Source: Jacaranda mimosifolia
Taxonomy: Eukaryota; Streptophyta; Magnoliopsida; Lamiales; Bignoniaceae
Direction of reading: 5' to 3'
Length of the DNA stretch: 64,000 nt
Assembly (NCBI GenBank): GCA_018894105.1
Contig: CM032123.1
Span: 20,437,744-20,501,743 of the forward strand
How positions within the stretch are numbered: position 1 is the first letter of the stretch; each line of letters starts with the position of its first letter. Below are positions 10,126 through 22,650 of this stretch, piece by piece. The notes beneath the pieces are model-generated. The model was not told where the DNA came from, ran no database searches, and worked only from the letters and a program-made list of their open reading frames with translations. Position numbers and translations under genes: made by a program.

Positions 10126-12844
10126 TTAATAAGGTGGTCGTGTAACTTTTAAACAACCAAATAGCATTGGCTTATAAAAGCATCTCAATAACCATCAATA
10201 CACAATATAACTTATTAAACACTAAAAAGCATACATATAAGTTATTAAAACAAGTTATTTTAACCATTTACAAGAACATAAACTAACTCATTGGTGCAAC
10301 ATTATCTTAGAAATTAAATAAACAATCGAATAAATAAAATTTCGAAGTTCTACTTGTGCCAAAACTCCTTATGCATCCATATTAATTGTGTCTTATTATC
10401 GTTTCTGAATACTTCCATGCCTTGGGTTCCCGTATCTCTTCTAGTAAAAAGCTTCCTCAACTCCATCCCATGATGAATATCAATGTCTACATATAAAACA
10501 TGCTACAAAGAAGGAATAAAAAAATTAAAATTAAAAGCTAATAGTTTGAAAATAAAACTATTATCCCTTTTATAGCATCCTGCACAAAATAGTGATCCAG
10601 CCATTTTAATGCAAAGCCAAGTGACAAACATTTCATAGCACAACTCATATGATACATGTAACTACATCAAGGCTTCGTAGAACGCTTCAGCTTAAAAGAC
10701 GTAGAACCTTAAAGTTAGATTATTTCACACGTCAAAAAGTCTCAAATATCTCCAACCATTGTATCAAATTTTTCTTAAGATAAAGGCCACCCTATGTACA
10801 CTAAACCAATTTTTCAATTGCAAGCATGAGTAAGCATATCTTAGTTATTTAGAAAGTCTCTATAAATTAACACAATAAAGTAATATCACATGTTTCAACT
10901 TTTATCTTTATATTCACAGGTTTTGCTACTCATTTATTATTTAATATTTCAACTATTAGAAGAAATAAAAATAAGATATACTTCTAAGAAGAACATTAAG
11001 AAAGATATGAGCCAATGGGATGAGACTTGTATGTTACTCACTACCACACTAAACTACATTAAGAAATTGCTTGCTATCTGGTGCTAGCTCCCCAAATCAT
11101 CCTAAGGTCATGATCATGATATAAACACCTAAAGAAGACAAGAACATTATGTTATTTGATGAAAGAGTATTCTGAAAAGAAGTGGTATAAACTAATAATA
11201 AAATAACAATAAAGTCCAGCATCAAACTGACCTCTTTTAGTTCACAACACTTCTTTTCATCACTTTCTAAGTTGGAGATACTTGTATTTTATAACTAGTT
11301 ATATATGCAGTTGAGTTCCATTTGCCACTACATATTTTACCTGCATTATTAATGGCTTGTGCACACCAGCTTTATTTTAATACAACATACATACAGATTC
11401 TAGAACTTCTTATCAACAACCAAGCAACTTTGGTATCTCCAGCACTTCAACAGAAAAATGATTTAACAAATTATAAAGGAAATTAAATATTACTTTAACT
11501 TGGGCCTTTCTACCAAATTCAATTAGTGATCAAGTTTTGTATTTTTTACTCATTTAATCTATATGATTTTGGTTCCTAAACTTGTTAATACCATTAATTA
11601 ACAAAGTGCTAATTAAAGATAATCAACTCATAAGTATTACCATGAGTGTTTGATTATCTTCCTTTTCATTTGTTTCTTCCTGATTTCTCAATTATAGTTC
11701 AACAGTAAGATTCTCCTAAATCTGTCAATATTAGGTAATGACTAGAAGTCATCAGCATTGAAATTAGAAAATTAAAAACAAATTAAGATACTAAGAGTTG
11801 AAAAAGAAAGCAGAAAACTAAAAATAAATTAAGACCAATTAACTAACTAACATATATATTACAACACTAATACATGGTTATAATATACTTACTTGGCTGT
11901 TTAATTTACTTTCTTTTGAGAAAGCTCCATAGCCCTTATATGTCAGAGTGATGCAATTAAAGGGAACAAAACCACAAGATTAGCACAAACTTAATCAAAA
12001 AACATCATGCATAGAGATTGTTATAGTCATATGTTGAGCTAATCACACTTGCATAAGTTTAGAGACCACCCTAATTCAGATGAAGTATCACCTCACATAA
12101 ATGATGAGTTAGTAGACTAATGATACCAATTGTCATTTATTTCGAAACACTAAAGCTAAAACGTGCACAAATATTCAGACAGTAATTTAACTTAATTGAC
12201 CAAGTAGAGTAATTCATATAATAGCAAAATAGTGTGTGTGTGTGTGTGTGTGTGTGTGGTGCTGATGATTTAGTAGTTTGTATAAGTACAAAATTTAACC
12301 TGACTGTTTAGAATCTTTATGCATGTGCTAATGTACCGACAAAATTTTTTTGTTGCTAAAGGCTATAACATGAAACCAGAGTAAGTTTAACAAATAAGAT
12401 TATTGCAAATATAACATATACAATGGATATACAACATTGAGACTCTCTAGATGCTGAAACTCACCAATATCAGAAGATCTTTGTACTCATTCATTTAGAT
12501 GTTTGATTGAAGATAGTAGTGAAATAGAGAAGACAAGTTTAGCAAATAATACATGACAGAAAACACTTCTCTACGACTCTAAATAAATAAATATTTCCAT
12601 ACTACATTTGTCAAGTTTGTATGTTAAACAATTCTACGACATAAACAACAACATGTTTCTACTACATAGAATTCTCAAACCATCATAAGAAAGACATCTT
12701 ACAGATGCTTTGTCATGTGTGCTGCGCCCTACACCAACATCAATAACAAGAAGACCCTATGAAAATTACCAAGGCAAAGCATGAGTTGGAGTTGAACAAT
12801 ATCACAATCAATGTTGTCCTCTTCTCACAATATCAACACCATAT
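10126..12844. other. Non-coding interior of CACTA I, left of the copia insertion
   Basis: This AT-rich sequence contains no open frame I can assign to a protein family. A (TG)n microsatellite lies at about 12232-12259. The interval ends at the copia LTR. Confidence 0.55.
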
Positions 12845-13385
12845 TAATGAAGAACACCGACTACTCTAGAAGCATCTATATATCTCTATCTTTGATTTTG
12901 GTGAATTTTTATAAATCATAAGTAGAAGTTTCTAGTGAAGACTAGTGTAGAAAGTTGTAGAAGTCTTTAGAACCTTGTGGATACTTGTAGAAGTGTGAAG
13001 ACTTATGTGGAGTTGAGTAGAGATTTCTAGAAACGTTTCTAGAACATTGCGCTTAGTTGTAGAATTATGTAAAAAAAAAGGTGTAAAAAAGTATAGAAAC
13101 ATATAGAAAGCTTTGGAAAGTGCTAGATTTAGGAAATCTCTATACTACTTAATCTAGTCCATACTATGAAATCAATTTCCACTATTCATTTGGGATGGAG
13201 AATAGTATAAATAGGACTAAGGGTGTTATTTGTAAATGAAGAAGATAGAATCAAGAACTCCAAGAAAAGTGGTGCAAGGTGTGAGTGCTTGTATACACAT
13301 ATATATACACTTTGTTGTCATAACAACAATATATAATCTTTGAACACCTTGCATTCTTGGCATCTATCTCTCCTTTTTCTCAACA
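12845..13385 (+). repeat. 5' LTR of the copia cluster (copia I)
   Basis: The 541-bp direct repeat matches 25080-25628. It begins TAATGAAGAACACCG and ends TCTCAACA, two bases before a primer binding site. A TATA box (tataaata) is at 13206-13213. Upstream of it the U3 part is dense in TTCTAGAA-type motifs, notably at 12924-12933 and 13024-13045. The bases before it (CATAT, 12840-12844) nearly match those after the 3' LTR (TATAT), suggesting the target duplication and an unusual TA...CA LTR terminus. Confidence 0.85.
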
Positions 13386-13387
13386 AG

Positions 13388-13400
13388 TGGTATCGGAGTC
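13388..13400 (+). other. Primer binding site, initiator Met tRNA type
   Basis: TGGTATCGGAGTC lies two bases after the LTR. It is close to the TGGTATCAGAGC complement of the 3' end of plant initiator tRNA-Met used by most copia elements. Confidence 0.75.
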
Positions 13401-13547
13401 AAGTTTTGGTCAAGGGCCATTAACAATATCAATTAGGATCCACGAAAGCAAGTACCCGAGGTTGAGGTGCCATTGGTGCGTAGTCTGGGACTGTGAAGCA
13501 AATTGATTTGGGATCAAGCTTACTTGGTTAAGGTCTACCAAGTCACA

Positions 13548-14536
13548 ATGGCAGATATAGCTACATTGGTAAGTGGAGTCGAAAAACTTAATAATAATAA
13601 TTATAGCACTTGGAGTGTTCGTATGCAGTTTTACCTACTCGGTCAAGATTTATGGAGCATCGTTGGGGGAAATGAAACTCAACCCCCAACTAAAGAAGAT
13701 GAGTTAAAATGATGGAAGGTTCGAGCTGGAAAAGCTATCTACGCTTTATCAATAGCCGTGGAGGATGATTAACTACAGCGGATAAAGGATGCAAAAACAC
13801 CAAAAGAGGCATGGCATATACATGTAGGGATATTTGCTCGGACAAACGATAACAAGTTACAACAGCTGAAGAATGAGCTGATGACGTTCTCACAGCATGA
13901 CATGACGGTAAGTGAGTATTTTACTAAAGTTAAATCTTTATGTCAAGAAATTTCCAAGTTAGATCCTTGAAATGCAATTTTCGAGACAAGAATGAGGAGG
14001 ATCATAATCCATGGGTTGCAACCCGAGTTTATTGGTCTTGTTACGGCAACCTGTGGATGGGCACACGAGCCAACTTTAAATGAGTTAGAGAATATATTAG
14101 CAAATCAGGAGGCTTTAGACAAACAAATGTCTAAAGCCTTAATGAGAGATGAAGAATAGGCTCTTTACAGTGGGAAAAGAAATGCCCCAAGAGATCAGAA
14201 GACTATGAGACCAAAGGACGATGAACGTAATGCAAGGCATGGAAGACTTTAAAGGAGGTCTCCAAGAAAGAATTGGCAACAAGGGGGAGTTCAGTTGAGT
14301 CAAGATAAAATAGGAGACAAGACTTTCCATCGTAAAAAAAATCAGTACTATAATTATGGCAAGAAAGGGCATTATGCTCTAGATTGTCGATATAAACAAG
14401 CAAAAGGAAATATGGCGACATCATCACATATTCAAAGTGAAAGTGAAGAGGAATGGGATCTTCATGCCTCCTTTAATATTGAAGAAGAAGAAGATAACAT
14501 GCATCCGAGTGCAGAAGAAGTTGAGGAACCCACTTA
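13548..14536 (+). pseudogene. Copia gag, degraded
   Basis: The reading starts MADIATLVSGVEKLNNNNYS, the typical N terminus of a copia Gag of the UBN2/DUF4219 type. It continues through YSTWSVRMQFYLLG, PKEAWHI and HDMTVSEYFTKVKSLC. In-frame stops occur after EDELK (about 13710), before LQRIKD, after SKLDP and elsewhere. The CCHC zinc knuckle is damaged: both cysteines of the first pair are Tyr (YYNYGKKGHYALDC). The reading then passes into an acidic linker (NIEEEEDNMHPSAEEVEEPT) and a stop at about 14535. No protease or integrase follows before the RT block, so this copy has lost about 2 kb of pol. Confidence 0.85.
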
Positions 14537-16100
14537 GGAGGAAAAAGTGAAGTCTCCATGAAGAACAGGCGTACATCAGCAAACTTTAGAAGAAGAAAGG
14601 TCAAGCCAAATCGAGGAGACTCAAGGTGAGATAGAGGAAACTCAACCTCAACTTAGAAGGTCTACAAGATAAAGAAGGCCAAATCCTAAATATGCTAATG
14701 CAGTAGTAGTAGAAGTTGATAAGATGAAAGAACCTCTCTTATTTGAGGAAGCCTCCTTCAAAGAAGAATGGAAGAAGGATATGGAAGAAGAAATAGAAGC
14801 CTTGGAGCAAAATGAGACTTCGAAATTAGTGCCAAGGCCCAAAGACATAAAACCTATATCATGCAAATAGGTTGACAAGATAAAGAGCAAACCAGATGGA
14901 TCTATCGAGAGATATAAAGTACGACTGGTGGCCAGAGGATTTTCTCAGAAGGATGGGTTGGATTATGATGAGATATTCAGTCTAGTTGCAAAGATCATTA
15001 TAGTATGTGTGCTTCTGGCATTAGCAGCAAACAAGGATTGGAAACTTTGGCAGATGGACGTGAAAAACGTATTCCTACATGGAGAATTAGAAAGAGTAAT
15101 ATATATGGAGCAGCCGCAAGGTTTTGAGAGCAAAACATATCCAACCCATGTGTGCAAGCTAAAAAAGGCACTCTATGGGCTAAAGCAAGCACCAAGAGCA
15201 TGGTATGGGAAGATAGTAGAATTTCTGACTCAAAGTAACTATACTATGGCGTTAGCAAATTCAATCCTATTCGTGAGAACTCAAAATGGCAAGATCGCAG
15301 TCGTCCTCGTTTATGTGGATGATCTAATCATCATAGGAGATGATGAAAAAGAGATACAACAAATGAGAGCCAACTTATCAGTCCGCTTTCACATGAAAGC
15401 ACTTGGGAAGTTAAGACATTTCCTTGGGCTCGAAGTAGAAAGAGATGAAGAAGGGATATTCTTATCTCAACATAAGTACGCCAAGGAAGTACTTGAGAAA
15501 TAGGGGATGATAGAATGCAAGCCCATCTCAACTCCAATAGAGGCTAACGCATAGTTATGTTTTATCAAATGAGAGGAACTTGAAGATGCTACGATGTATA
15601 GGCAAATAGTTGGTAGCTTTATTTATCTCACCATGACACGACCAGATATATCGTATGCAGTAGGAATGGTGAACCGATATATGCAGAGTCTGAAAAAGCC
15701 CCATTTGGAAGCCGTAAGGAGAATTCTACACTATATAAAAAACACGATTGACTGTGGGATATTATACAAGAAAGAAGAAAAATGTGAAGTAGTTGGGCAT
15801 TGTGATGCTGACTATGCCGGTAATCGTGATACAAGATGCTCAACAACTGGTTACATATTTAGCCTTAGAGAAGGACCAATTTCTTGGTGTAGAAAAAGAC
15901 AACCAACTATCTCATTATCTAGCACTGAGGCAGAATATCGAGCAGCAGCTATGGCGGCTCGAAAGAGTACATGGTTGATGCAACTTATGAAGAATCTTGG
16001 GCAACATAATCACCCTGTATGGATATATTGCGACAATCAATCGATGATACGTCTTGCAGATAACCCAGTATTTCATACAAGAACCAAGCATGTGGAAGGG
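14537..16100 (+). pseudogene. Copia reverse transcriptase-RNase H, degraded
   Basis: A short linker (LRRSTR, stop, RRPNPKYAN) leads into a copia [19 protein letters not shown], then [32 protein letters not shown] and the catalytic YVDD at 15312-15323, still intact. RNase H follows from 15594 ([19 protein letters not shown]) with [20 protein letters not shown] and [13 protein letters not shown]. Stops interrupt at K876-type positions such as before VDKIKSK, after KEVLEK (15501) and after NA and FIK near 15550-15570. The block breaks off at TKHVEG near 16098, just before the end of RNase H, where reversed LTR sequence begins. Confidence 0.9.
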
Positions 16101-16133
16101 GTTCCGATCTTAGGACTTGTGGGTTATGGGCCC

Positions 16134-16564
16134 ACCACGCTTCTTGGAGTTCTTAATTCTATCTTCTTCATTTACAAATAACCCCTTAGTCCTATTTATA
16201 ATATTCTCCATCCGAAATGAACGATGGAGATTGAGTTCATCCTACGGTCTAGATTAAGTAGTCTGGAGATTTCCTAAATCTAGGACTTTCCAAAGCTTTC
16301 TATATGTTTCTACACTTTTTTACACCTTTTTTTTTTTTTACATAATTCTACAACTAAGCACAATGTTCTAGAAACTTATCTAGAAATCTCTACGCAACTC
16401 CACATAAGTGTTCACACTTCTACAAGTGTCCACAAGGTTCTAAAGACTTCTACTACTTTGTACACTAGTCTTCACTAGAAACTTCTAGTTATGATTTCTA
16501 AAATTCACCAAAATCAAAGATAGATATATGTAGATGCTTCTAGAGTAGTCGGTGTTTTTCATTA
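16134..16564 (-). repeat. Copia I LTR, reversed and truncated
   Basis: The sequence is the reverse complement of the 12845-13385 LTR but lacks about 120 bp of the U5 end. It finishes ...GTGTTTTTCATTA at 16564 and is followed by CTCCCCCTC, the reverse complement of a polypurine tract, so it is the 3' LTR of a minus-strand copy. The 35 bases before it (16099-16133) match neither block. Confidence 0.85.
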
Positions 16565-16575
16565 CTCCCCCTCAA

Positions 16576-17965
16576 TGATTACTCTTTCTTATGTCACTTC
16601 TCTTTTTGCCATGCCAAGTTGCCTTCTAAAATTTTCAAAGTTTTCCGTGTTGAGGCTCTTATTAAAAATGTCTGCAACTTGGTCTTCCATCTTCACATGC
16701 CTCATCTCAATTTCGCCTTGTAGTACTTTTTCTCATAATAAGTGATAATGCACTTCCACATGCTTGGTTCTTGCTTGAAATACTGGGTTTTCTACAAGAC
16801 GTATCACTAATTGGTTGTCGCAATATATCCGTACATGGTGATTATTTTGCCTAAGATTCTTCATAAGTTGCATCAACTATGCACTCTCTTGAGCCGCCAC
16901 AGCTACTGCTTGATATTCTGCCTCGGTGTTGGATAATGAGATAGTTGGTTGACTTTTGCTACACAAAGAAATTGGTCCTTCTGCAAGGCTAAATATGTTA
17001 CCAGTTGTTGAGCGTCTTATATCACGATCACCAGCATAGTTAGCATCACAATGCCCAACTACTTCATATTTTTCTTCTTTCTTATACAATATCCCATAGT
17101 CAATCATGCTTTTTATGTAGCGTAGAATTTTCCTTACGGCTTCCAAATGGGGCTTTTCTAGACTCTGCATATATTGGCTCACAATTCCTATTGCATACGA
17201 TATATCTGGTCGTGTCATGGTGAGATAAATAAGGCTGTTAACTATTTGCCTATACATCGTAGCATCTTCAAGTTCCTTTCATTCGATAGAACATAACTGT
17301 GCGTTAGCCTCTATTGGAGTTGAGATGGGCTTGCATTATAACATCCCATACTTCTCAAGTAGTTCCTTGGCATACTTATACTGAGATAAGAATATCCCTT
17401 CTTTATCTCTTTCTACTTCGAGTCTAAGGAAATGTCTCAACTCCCTAAGTGCTTTCATGTGAAAGCGGACTGATAAAGTGACTCTAATTTATTGTATCTC
17501 TTTTTCATCATCTCCTGTGATGATTAGATCATCCACGTAAACGAGCACAACTGCGATCTTGCTATTTTGAGTTCTCATGAATATGCTTGAATCTGCTGAT
17601 GCTATAGTGTAGTTGCTTTAAGTCAAAAATTCTGCTATATTCCCACACCATGCTCTTGGTGCTTGCTTTAGCCCATAGAGTGCCTTTTTAAGCTTGCACA
17701 CATGGGTTGGATGTGTTTTGTTCTCAAAACCTTGCGGCTCCTCCATTTATATTACTCTATCTAATTCTCCATGCAAGAATGCGGTCTTTACGTCCATTTG
17801 CCAGAGTTTCCAATCCTTGCTTGCTGCTAATGCTAGAAGAATGTCTCATCATAATCTTTACTATTGGACTGAATGTCTCATCATAATCCAGCCCATACTT
17901 CTGAGAGAATCCTTTGGCCACCAGTTGTGCTTTATATCTCTCGATAGATCCATCCGATTCCAACT
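16576..17965 (-). pseudogene. Copia RT-RNase H, reversed copy, degraded
   Basis: On the minus strand this reads the same RT-RNase H as the plus copy at 14880-16100. The best stretch (17257 down to 16877) starts [20 protein letters not shown] and includes [18 protein letters not shown] and [13 protein letters not shown]. The RT part (17963 to 17260) contains [20 protein letters not shown] with frameshifts and stops. With the plus copy it forms a large inverted repeat. Its reading stops near 17965, where unrelated sequence begins. Confidence 0.88.
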
Positions 17966-18384
17966 ATCACAGACTTGTCCCTTACAAGCTACCATGCAGC
18001 ACTTAGCTCCTCGTTCGCCCCTTGCGACACTAGCTAAGTCCACATCACCCCTTGGAGTTTAAGTGCTGTGTGTGCTTTGAGTATCAGCCAAGCATCAAGA
18101 ACAAAGGGAAAAACTTGAGAGAGGTAGGAGGAAAATGGTAGTAAACTTTCCAAAGCTTTCTATATGCTTCTAAACTTTTCTACACCTTTTCTACAGATTT
18201 CTACAACTAAGTTCAATGTTCTAGAAACTTATCTAGAAATCTCTGCACAACTCCACACAAGTCCTCACATTTCTACAAGTGTCCACAAGGTTCTAGATAA
18301 GACTACACTAGTCTTCAACTTTCTACAAATACCTATAAAGTTCTAAAGACTTCTAAAAGATTCTAAAGATTTCCAGGGCCTTCT
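17966..18384 (-). repeat. Unassigned junction plus divergent reversed LTR piece
   Basis: From 17966 to about 18146 the sequence matches nothing else I recognise in the window. From about 18147 to 18384 it again reads as the reversed copia I LTR type (ttccaaagctttctatatg, then ttctagaaacttatctagaa), rich in TTCTA motifs but rearranged. It joins directly to the leader and start of another plus-strand gag at 18385. Confidence 0.6.
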
Positions 18385-18402
18385 AAAGTCTACCAAGTCA
18401 CA

Positions 18403-19270
18403 ATGGCAGATATGGCTACATTGGTAAGTGGAGTCGAAAAACTTAATACTAATAATTAAAGCACATAGAGTGTCCGTATAAAGTTTTACCTTCTCGGTCA
18501 AGATTTATGGAGCATCATTGGGGGAAATGAAACTCAACCCCTAGTTGAAGAAGATGAGTTAAAACAATGGAAGGTCTGAGCTGGAAAAGCTATGTATGCT
18601 TTATCAATAGTCGTAGAGGATGATTTACTACAACGGCTAAAGGATGCAAAAACACCAAAAGAGGCATGGGATACACTTGCAGGAATATTTGCTCGGGCAA
18701 ATGATGCCAAGTTACAACAACTCAAGAATGAGCTGATGACGGTCTCACAGCATGACATGACGGTAAGTGAGTATTTTACTAAAGTTAAATCTTTATGTTA
18801 AGAAATTTCCAAGTTAGATCCTCAAAATTCAATTTTCGAGACAAGAATGAGGAGGATCATAATCCATAGGTTGTGACCTGAGTTTATTTGTCTTGTTACA
18901 ACAACCTGTGGATGGGCACACGAGCCAACTTTAAATGGATTAGAGAATATATTAGCAAATCAAGAGGCTTTAGACAAACAAATGTCTAAAGCCTCAATCA
19001 AAGATGAAGAAACGACTCTTTGCAACAGGAAGAGGAATGCCCCAAGAGATTAGAAGATTGTGAGACCAAAGGATGATGAAAGTAATGCAAGGCATGGAAG
19101 ACTTCAAAGGAAGCCGCAAAGAAAGAGTTGGCAACAAGGGGGAGTTCAGTCTAGTAAAGATAAAATAGGAGACAAGTCTTTCTATTGCAACACAATTAGT
19201 ACTATAATTGCGGCAGGAAAGGGCATTATGCTCGAGATTATCGATATAAACAAGTAGAAGGGAATATGCT
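18403..19270 (+). pseudogene. Second copia gag, degraded
   Basis: This is a second copy of the 13548-14536 gag, with the identical start MADMATLVSGVEKLN. A stop follows at NN-stop (about 18457). The best open part, 18592-18801, reads YALSIVVEDDLLQRLKDAKT and HDMTVSEYFTKVKSLC. Further stops occur, and the zinc knuckle region is frameshifted (FYCNTISTIIAAGKG). Unlike the first copy, this one leads on to protease and integrase. Confidence 0.85.
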
Positions 19271-19399
19271 GACATCGTAACATATTCAAAGTGAAAGTGA
19301 AGAGAAATGGGATCTTCATGCCTCCTTTGCTAATAAGAAATAGAAGAAGAAACGACGAAAGAAGTGGCACTCTCCTATATAGAGGAAGAGACAACACTC

Positions 19400-20465
19400 A
19401 TAATGTAAGTAGGAATTTGATTAATTATGATAATGATTGGATTCTGGATTTTGGATTTTGGATGCTCTAATCACATGACAAGAGATAAAGAAAAATTAGT
19501 AAGCACAACCGAGTACAGAGGAGAGCGAGTTGTGATTACAGCTAATAACTTTAAACTACCAATCATTGATATTGGTAATACGGTAGTCGTGCCTCGTCAT
19601 AGTCCGCAACAGGTACAGTTGCAGAACGTGTATTATGCACCAGGTATGAAAAAGAATTTATTGTCAGTGTCGCAACTAGTAGCATCCGAAAATTATATAG
19701 TGTGTGGGCAAAATGACGTAAAGGTATGCTAAGTCTCAAATTGACAAGCACACCTCTTATGAAAGGGCAAAAGGTAGAATCTATTTATGTGATGTTAGCC
19801 CAAGATGCCTACGTTGATAAAACTCGCAAAAATGAGACAATCGTTCTATGGCATGTGAGTTATCTCAAATTAAAGGTAATGATGAAGAAATCCATGCTCA
19901 AAGGGCTTCCTCAACTAGATGTTCGAGAAGATATAGGGTGTGCAGGATGTCAGTACGGGAAAACACATCAATTGACCTATGAGGAGTCAAAGTACAGAGC
20001 TAAAGAACCTCTTAAATTGCTGCATTCTTTGTTGATGACTTTTCAAGGTACGTATGGCTAGATTTCTTAAAAGAAAGATCGAAAGCTGGGTTATGGAGCC
20101 CAACTGCGTGATAATTTAGATCCCACAAAGGGTGTTGGTTGATTAAGATAGTTGCACATGTGATTAATAGGTTGCCTCAAGTAAAACTTGGATTTGTTTC
20201 ACCATTTCAAAAGCTATGGAAGATCAAGCCCATGGTAAGTCATTTCGAGTATTTGGATGCATACGCTATATTTTTATTCCTGATAATCTACATACCAAAT
20301 TTGATAAGAAAGTAATACGCACCATATTTGTGGGCTATGATAATGAAAGAAAATGCTGGAGATATTATGATCCTACTACGGGAAAATGTTATGTTTCTCA
20401 AAATGTGGTGTTTGATGAATCATTATCTTGGTGGACATCGCAAACAATTATATTACCCAATTTAA
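19400..20465 (+). pseudogene. Copia protease and partial integrase
   Basis: The protease reads WILDFGCSNHMTRDKEKL at 19440-19500. The usual catalytic D-S/T-G is DFG here. NVYYAPGMKKNLLSVSQLV follows. A GAG-pre-integrase block (19726-20061) carries [10 protein letters not shown] and [17 protein letters not shown]. The DDE core is missing: about 20062-20200 is a scrambled join, after which the C-terminal region reads KSFRVFGCIRYIFIPDN, IFVGYDNERKCWRYYDP and VVFDESLSWWTSQ. The block ends near 20465 against gypsy sequence. Confidence 0.82.
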
Positions 20466-20472
20466 GAGAAGT

Positions 20473-22430
20473 TGGTATTAGAGCCCGATTGTGCGAAGTG
20501 CTATGAAGGAATGGTATGGCCAGTGAGAATGTCACAGCATTTACTGAGGAGAAAGTCAAGGAAACTGTGCCTACCCACAAGAAGAAGTAACAGGACCCGA
20601 GCAAGTCTCGTGAGGGAGCTACTTGGGAAGGTGCTGTAGGCAAGGTAAGTGAAAGGGTGGAATGAGTCGAGCGCATTGTCGAGATGTTAGAGGAACATGT
20701 CCTTGGACAGCTTAATACGTTCAAAGGAGACCTTCAGACTTGCCTTGACACCGGCACTTTGGTAAAAGAACGGGTAGCACGACTCGAGACCAAAGTGGAA
20801 GAATGTTTTGCCCGTATGGATGAGGAGATCCATAGCATCATTCAAGCACTCCAACAAATCATCGAGGGGATGCGTGAGGAGATTATTTTATATCGATGGG
20901 CGGTGGCTAACAAGACTACCACTATAGGGGTCGTCACTACGAGAGTGGACCACCACCCGAATCCTAAGATATTTGATGGAAAAAGGGATGTTCTAGAGGT
21001 TGAGAATTTCTTGTGTCAAATGGTGACTTACTTTGAGGGTCTCGGCCTTATCGATAAACCGGTAAAGGTAAGAACGACTTCTCTCTACCTCACTGGCATC
21101 GCTACACTATGGTGGTGGAGGAAACAAGTTGATGTGGAAAGAGAGGCAAGTCAGGTTGATAGTTGGCAAGATTTCAAACGGGAGTTGAAAAAGCACTTTT
21201 GCCCAGAGAATGTCATGTATGAAGCTTGCAAGAAGTTACGTGAGTAGAAGCAACGAACAACTATCCCTGAGTATGTGAAGGAGTTCATGACGCTCATGCT
21301 ACAAATACCCAACATGGAAGAGGAAGACTTGAAGTTTTACTTCATTGATGGTCTTTAAGGTTGGGCAAGGCTAGAGGTGCTTAAAAGGAATGTGACGTCC
21401 TTAGATAAGGCTATTGCTGCACTGAGTCTCTTACTGAATTCCGAAGAAATGTCAACCCCGACAAGCCTAGGAATGAGAAGGGTAACTCTGCTAAAGATAG
21501 GGGAGAGAATAAGGACTACATAGGCAGTCATGACAAGTCCTCATCCGGATGGAAGGACTACGAGGACAAGAAGAAAGAGTTTGTGCCCAGTGGTGGTTGC
21601 TATGTGTGCAAGGGGCCACATGCAATAAAGGATTGGCCTAAGATGGTTTCCTTATCGGCTATCGTTGAAGAGCATGAGGCAACGACAAGTAGCCCAAATG
21701 CTAGTCATATTGGATCTTTGCATCTGCTTAACACCCTTAATGCCAAGGCGGTACCCATCACATCGAGCAAGGGGCTCTTGTATGCAGAAGCTAGCATTAA
21801 TGGCAAGTTCGCTAAGGTATTAGTAGATACGGAGGCGACACACAACTTTATTGATGAGCAAGAGGCAAAGCGACTGGGCCTATACGTCGTGAGGGGCAAC
21901 GGTTGGCTTAAGACAGTGAATGCGAGTGCTAAGTGTCTTAATGGAGCCGCTAGGGATATAGATATGAAGTTGGGCACTTGGAAGGGCCAAGTGGATTTTT
22001 TGGTAACACCAATGGATGACTTCAAAGTTGTGCTACGAATGGACTTCCTACGCAAGGTAATCGTTATTCCTATACCTTACTTTCACTCGATGTGTATTTT
22101 GGATAAGGTATCGACATGCATGATACCGGCTACTAGTACACCCAAGAGAAATGCCGAGATACTACAACTGTCGGTTATACAATTGGCCAAGGGGGTTAAG
22201 AAGGGTGAGCCGACATTCTTGGCAACCCTGAAGTTGGAGAAACCAATAAATGGGAAGTAGGGGTTGTTGCACCACCAATCATAAGGGATGTTCTCAAAGA
22301 GAATGTGGATGTTATGCCACCAAAACTACCAAAGAAGCTTCTACCTAGGTGAGAGGTGGATCACCAGATCGAGTTAGAGCATGGCAAAAGGGATCGTGAT
22401 AGATTTGAGGCAGTTCTAAGACCTACTCCA
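20473..22430 (+). pseudogene. Ty3/gypsy gag-protease fragment
   Basis: The fragment opens with a primer-binding-site-like TGGTATTAGAGC (20473-20484). The main gag reading (20684-21247) has a coiled-coil-like N part (RVARLETKVEECFARMDEEI), then NPKIFDGKRDVLEVENFL and LTGIATLWWWRK, and stops at 21245. Gag continues out of frame (TIPEYVKEFMTLML). From 21583 a knuckle-like CYVCKGPHAIKDWPK, with the last Cys replaced by Trp, leads into an aspartic protease with DTEATHNFIDEQEAKRLGL, where the usual DTGA has become DTEA. It ends at 22260, and a trace of the RT N terminus (MPPKLPKKLLPR) follows to about 22430. RT, RNase H and integrase are missing. It sits between copia blocks. Confidence 0.85.
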
Positions 22431-22529
22431 AAATTTCGACGTGATGAGGGCGTCGCTAGTGTAGGTAGGGGAGGATGTTATGCTCTGGTTGATTGTGTGC
22501 ACGGGAGCAAGACGATAGAGGTCCTAAGA

Positions 22530-22650
22530 AGGTCTTGGAATGCTTTGGAGGTTCTTGGAACACTTTGGAAAGTCCTGGAAGACTTTGGAAGGTCCTGGAA
22601 GAGTTTGGAAGGCCTTGGAAGACTTTGGAAGGTCATAGAAGACTATGGAA
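22530..22650. repeat. Minisatellite, six 20-bp units
   Basis: Six near-perfect 20-bp units of the pattern 'aggtcctggaagactttgga' follow the gypsy fragment. The open frame across them (rich in W, L, E) is imposed by the repeat. The motif resembles the reverse complement of the short repeats at the end of the reversed LTR piece near 18330-18384. Confidence 0.8.

Noticed and set aside
10890..11087. 65-codon open frame in CACTA I
   Set aside because: Hydrophobic, isolated and in AT-rich DNA, with no exon context; most likely chance.
15628..15846. Minus-strand frames across the copia RT-RNase H
   Set aside because: Antisense shadows of the plus-strand pol reading.
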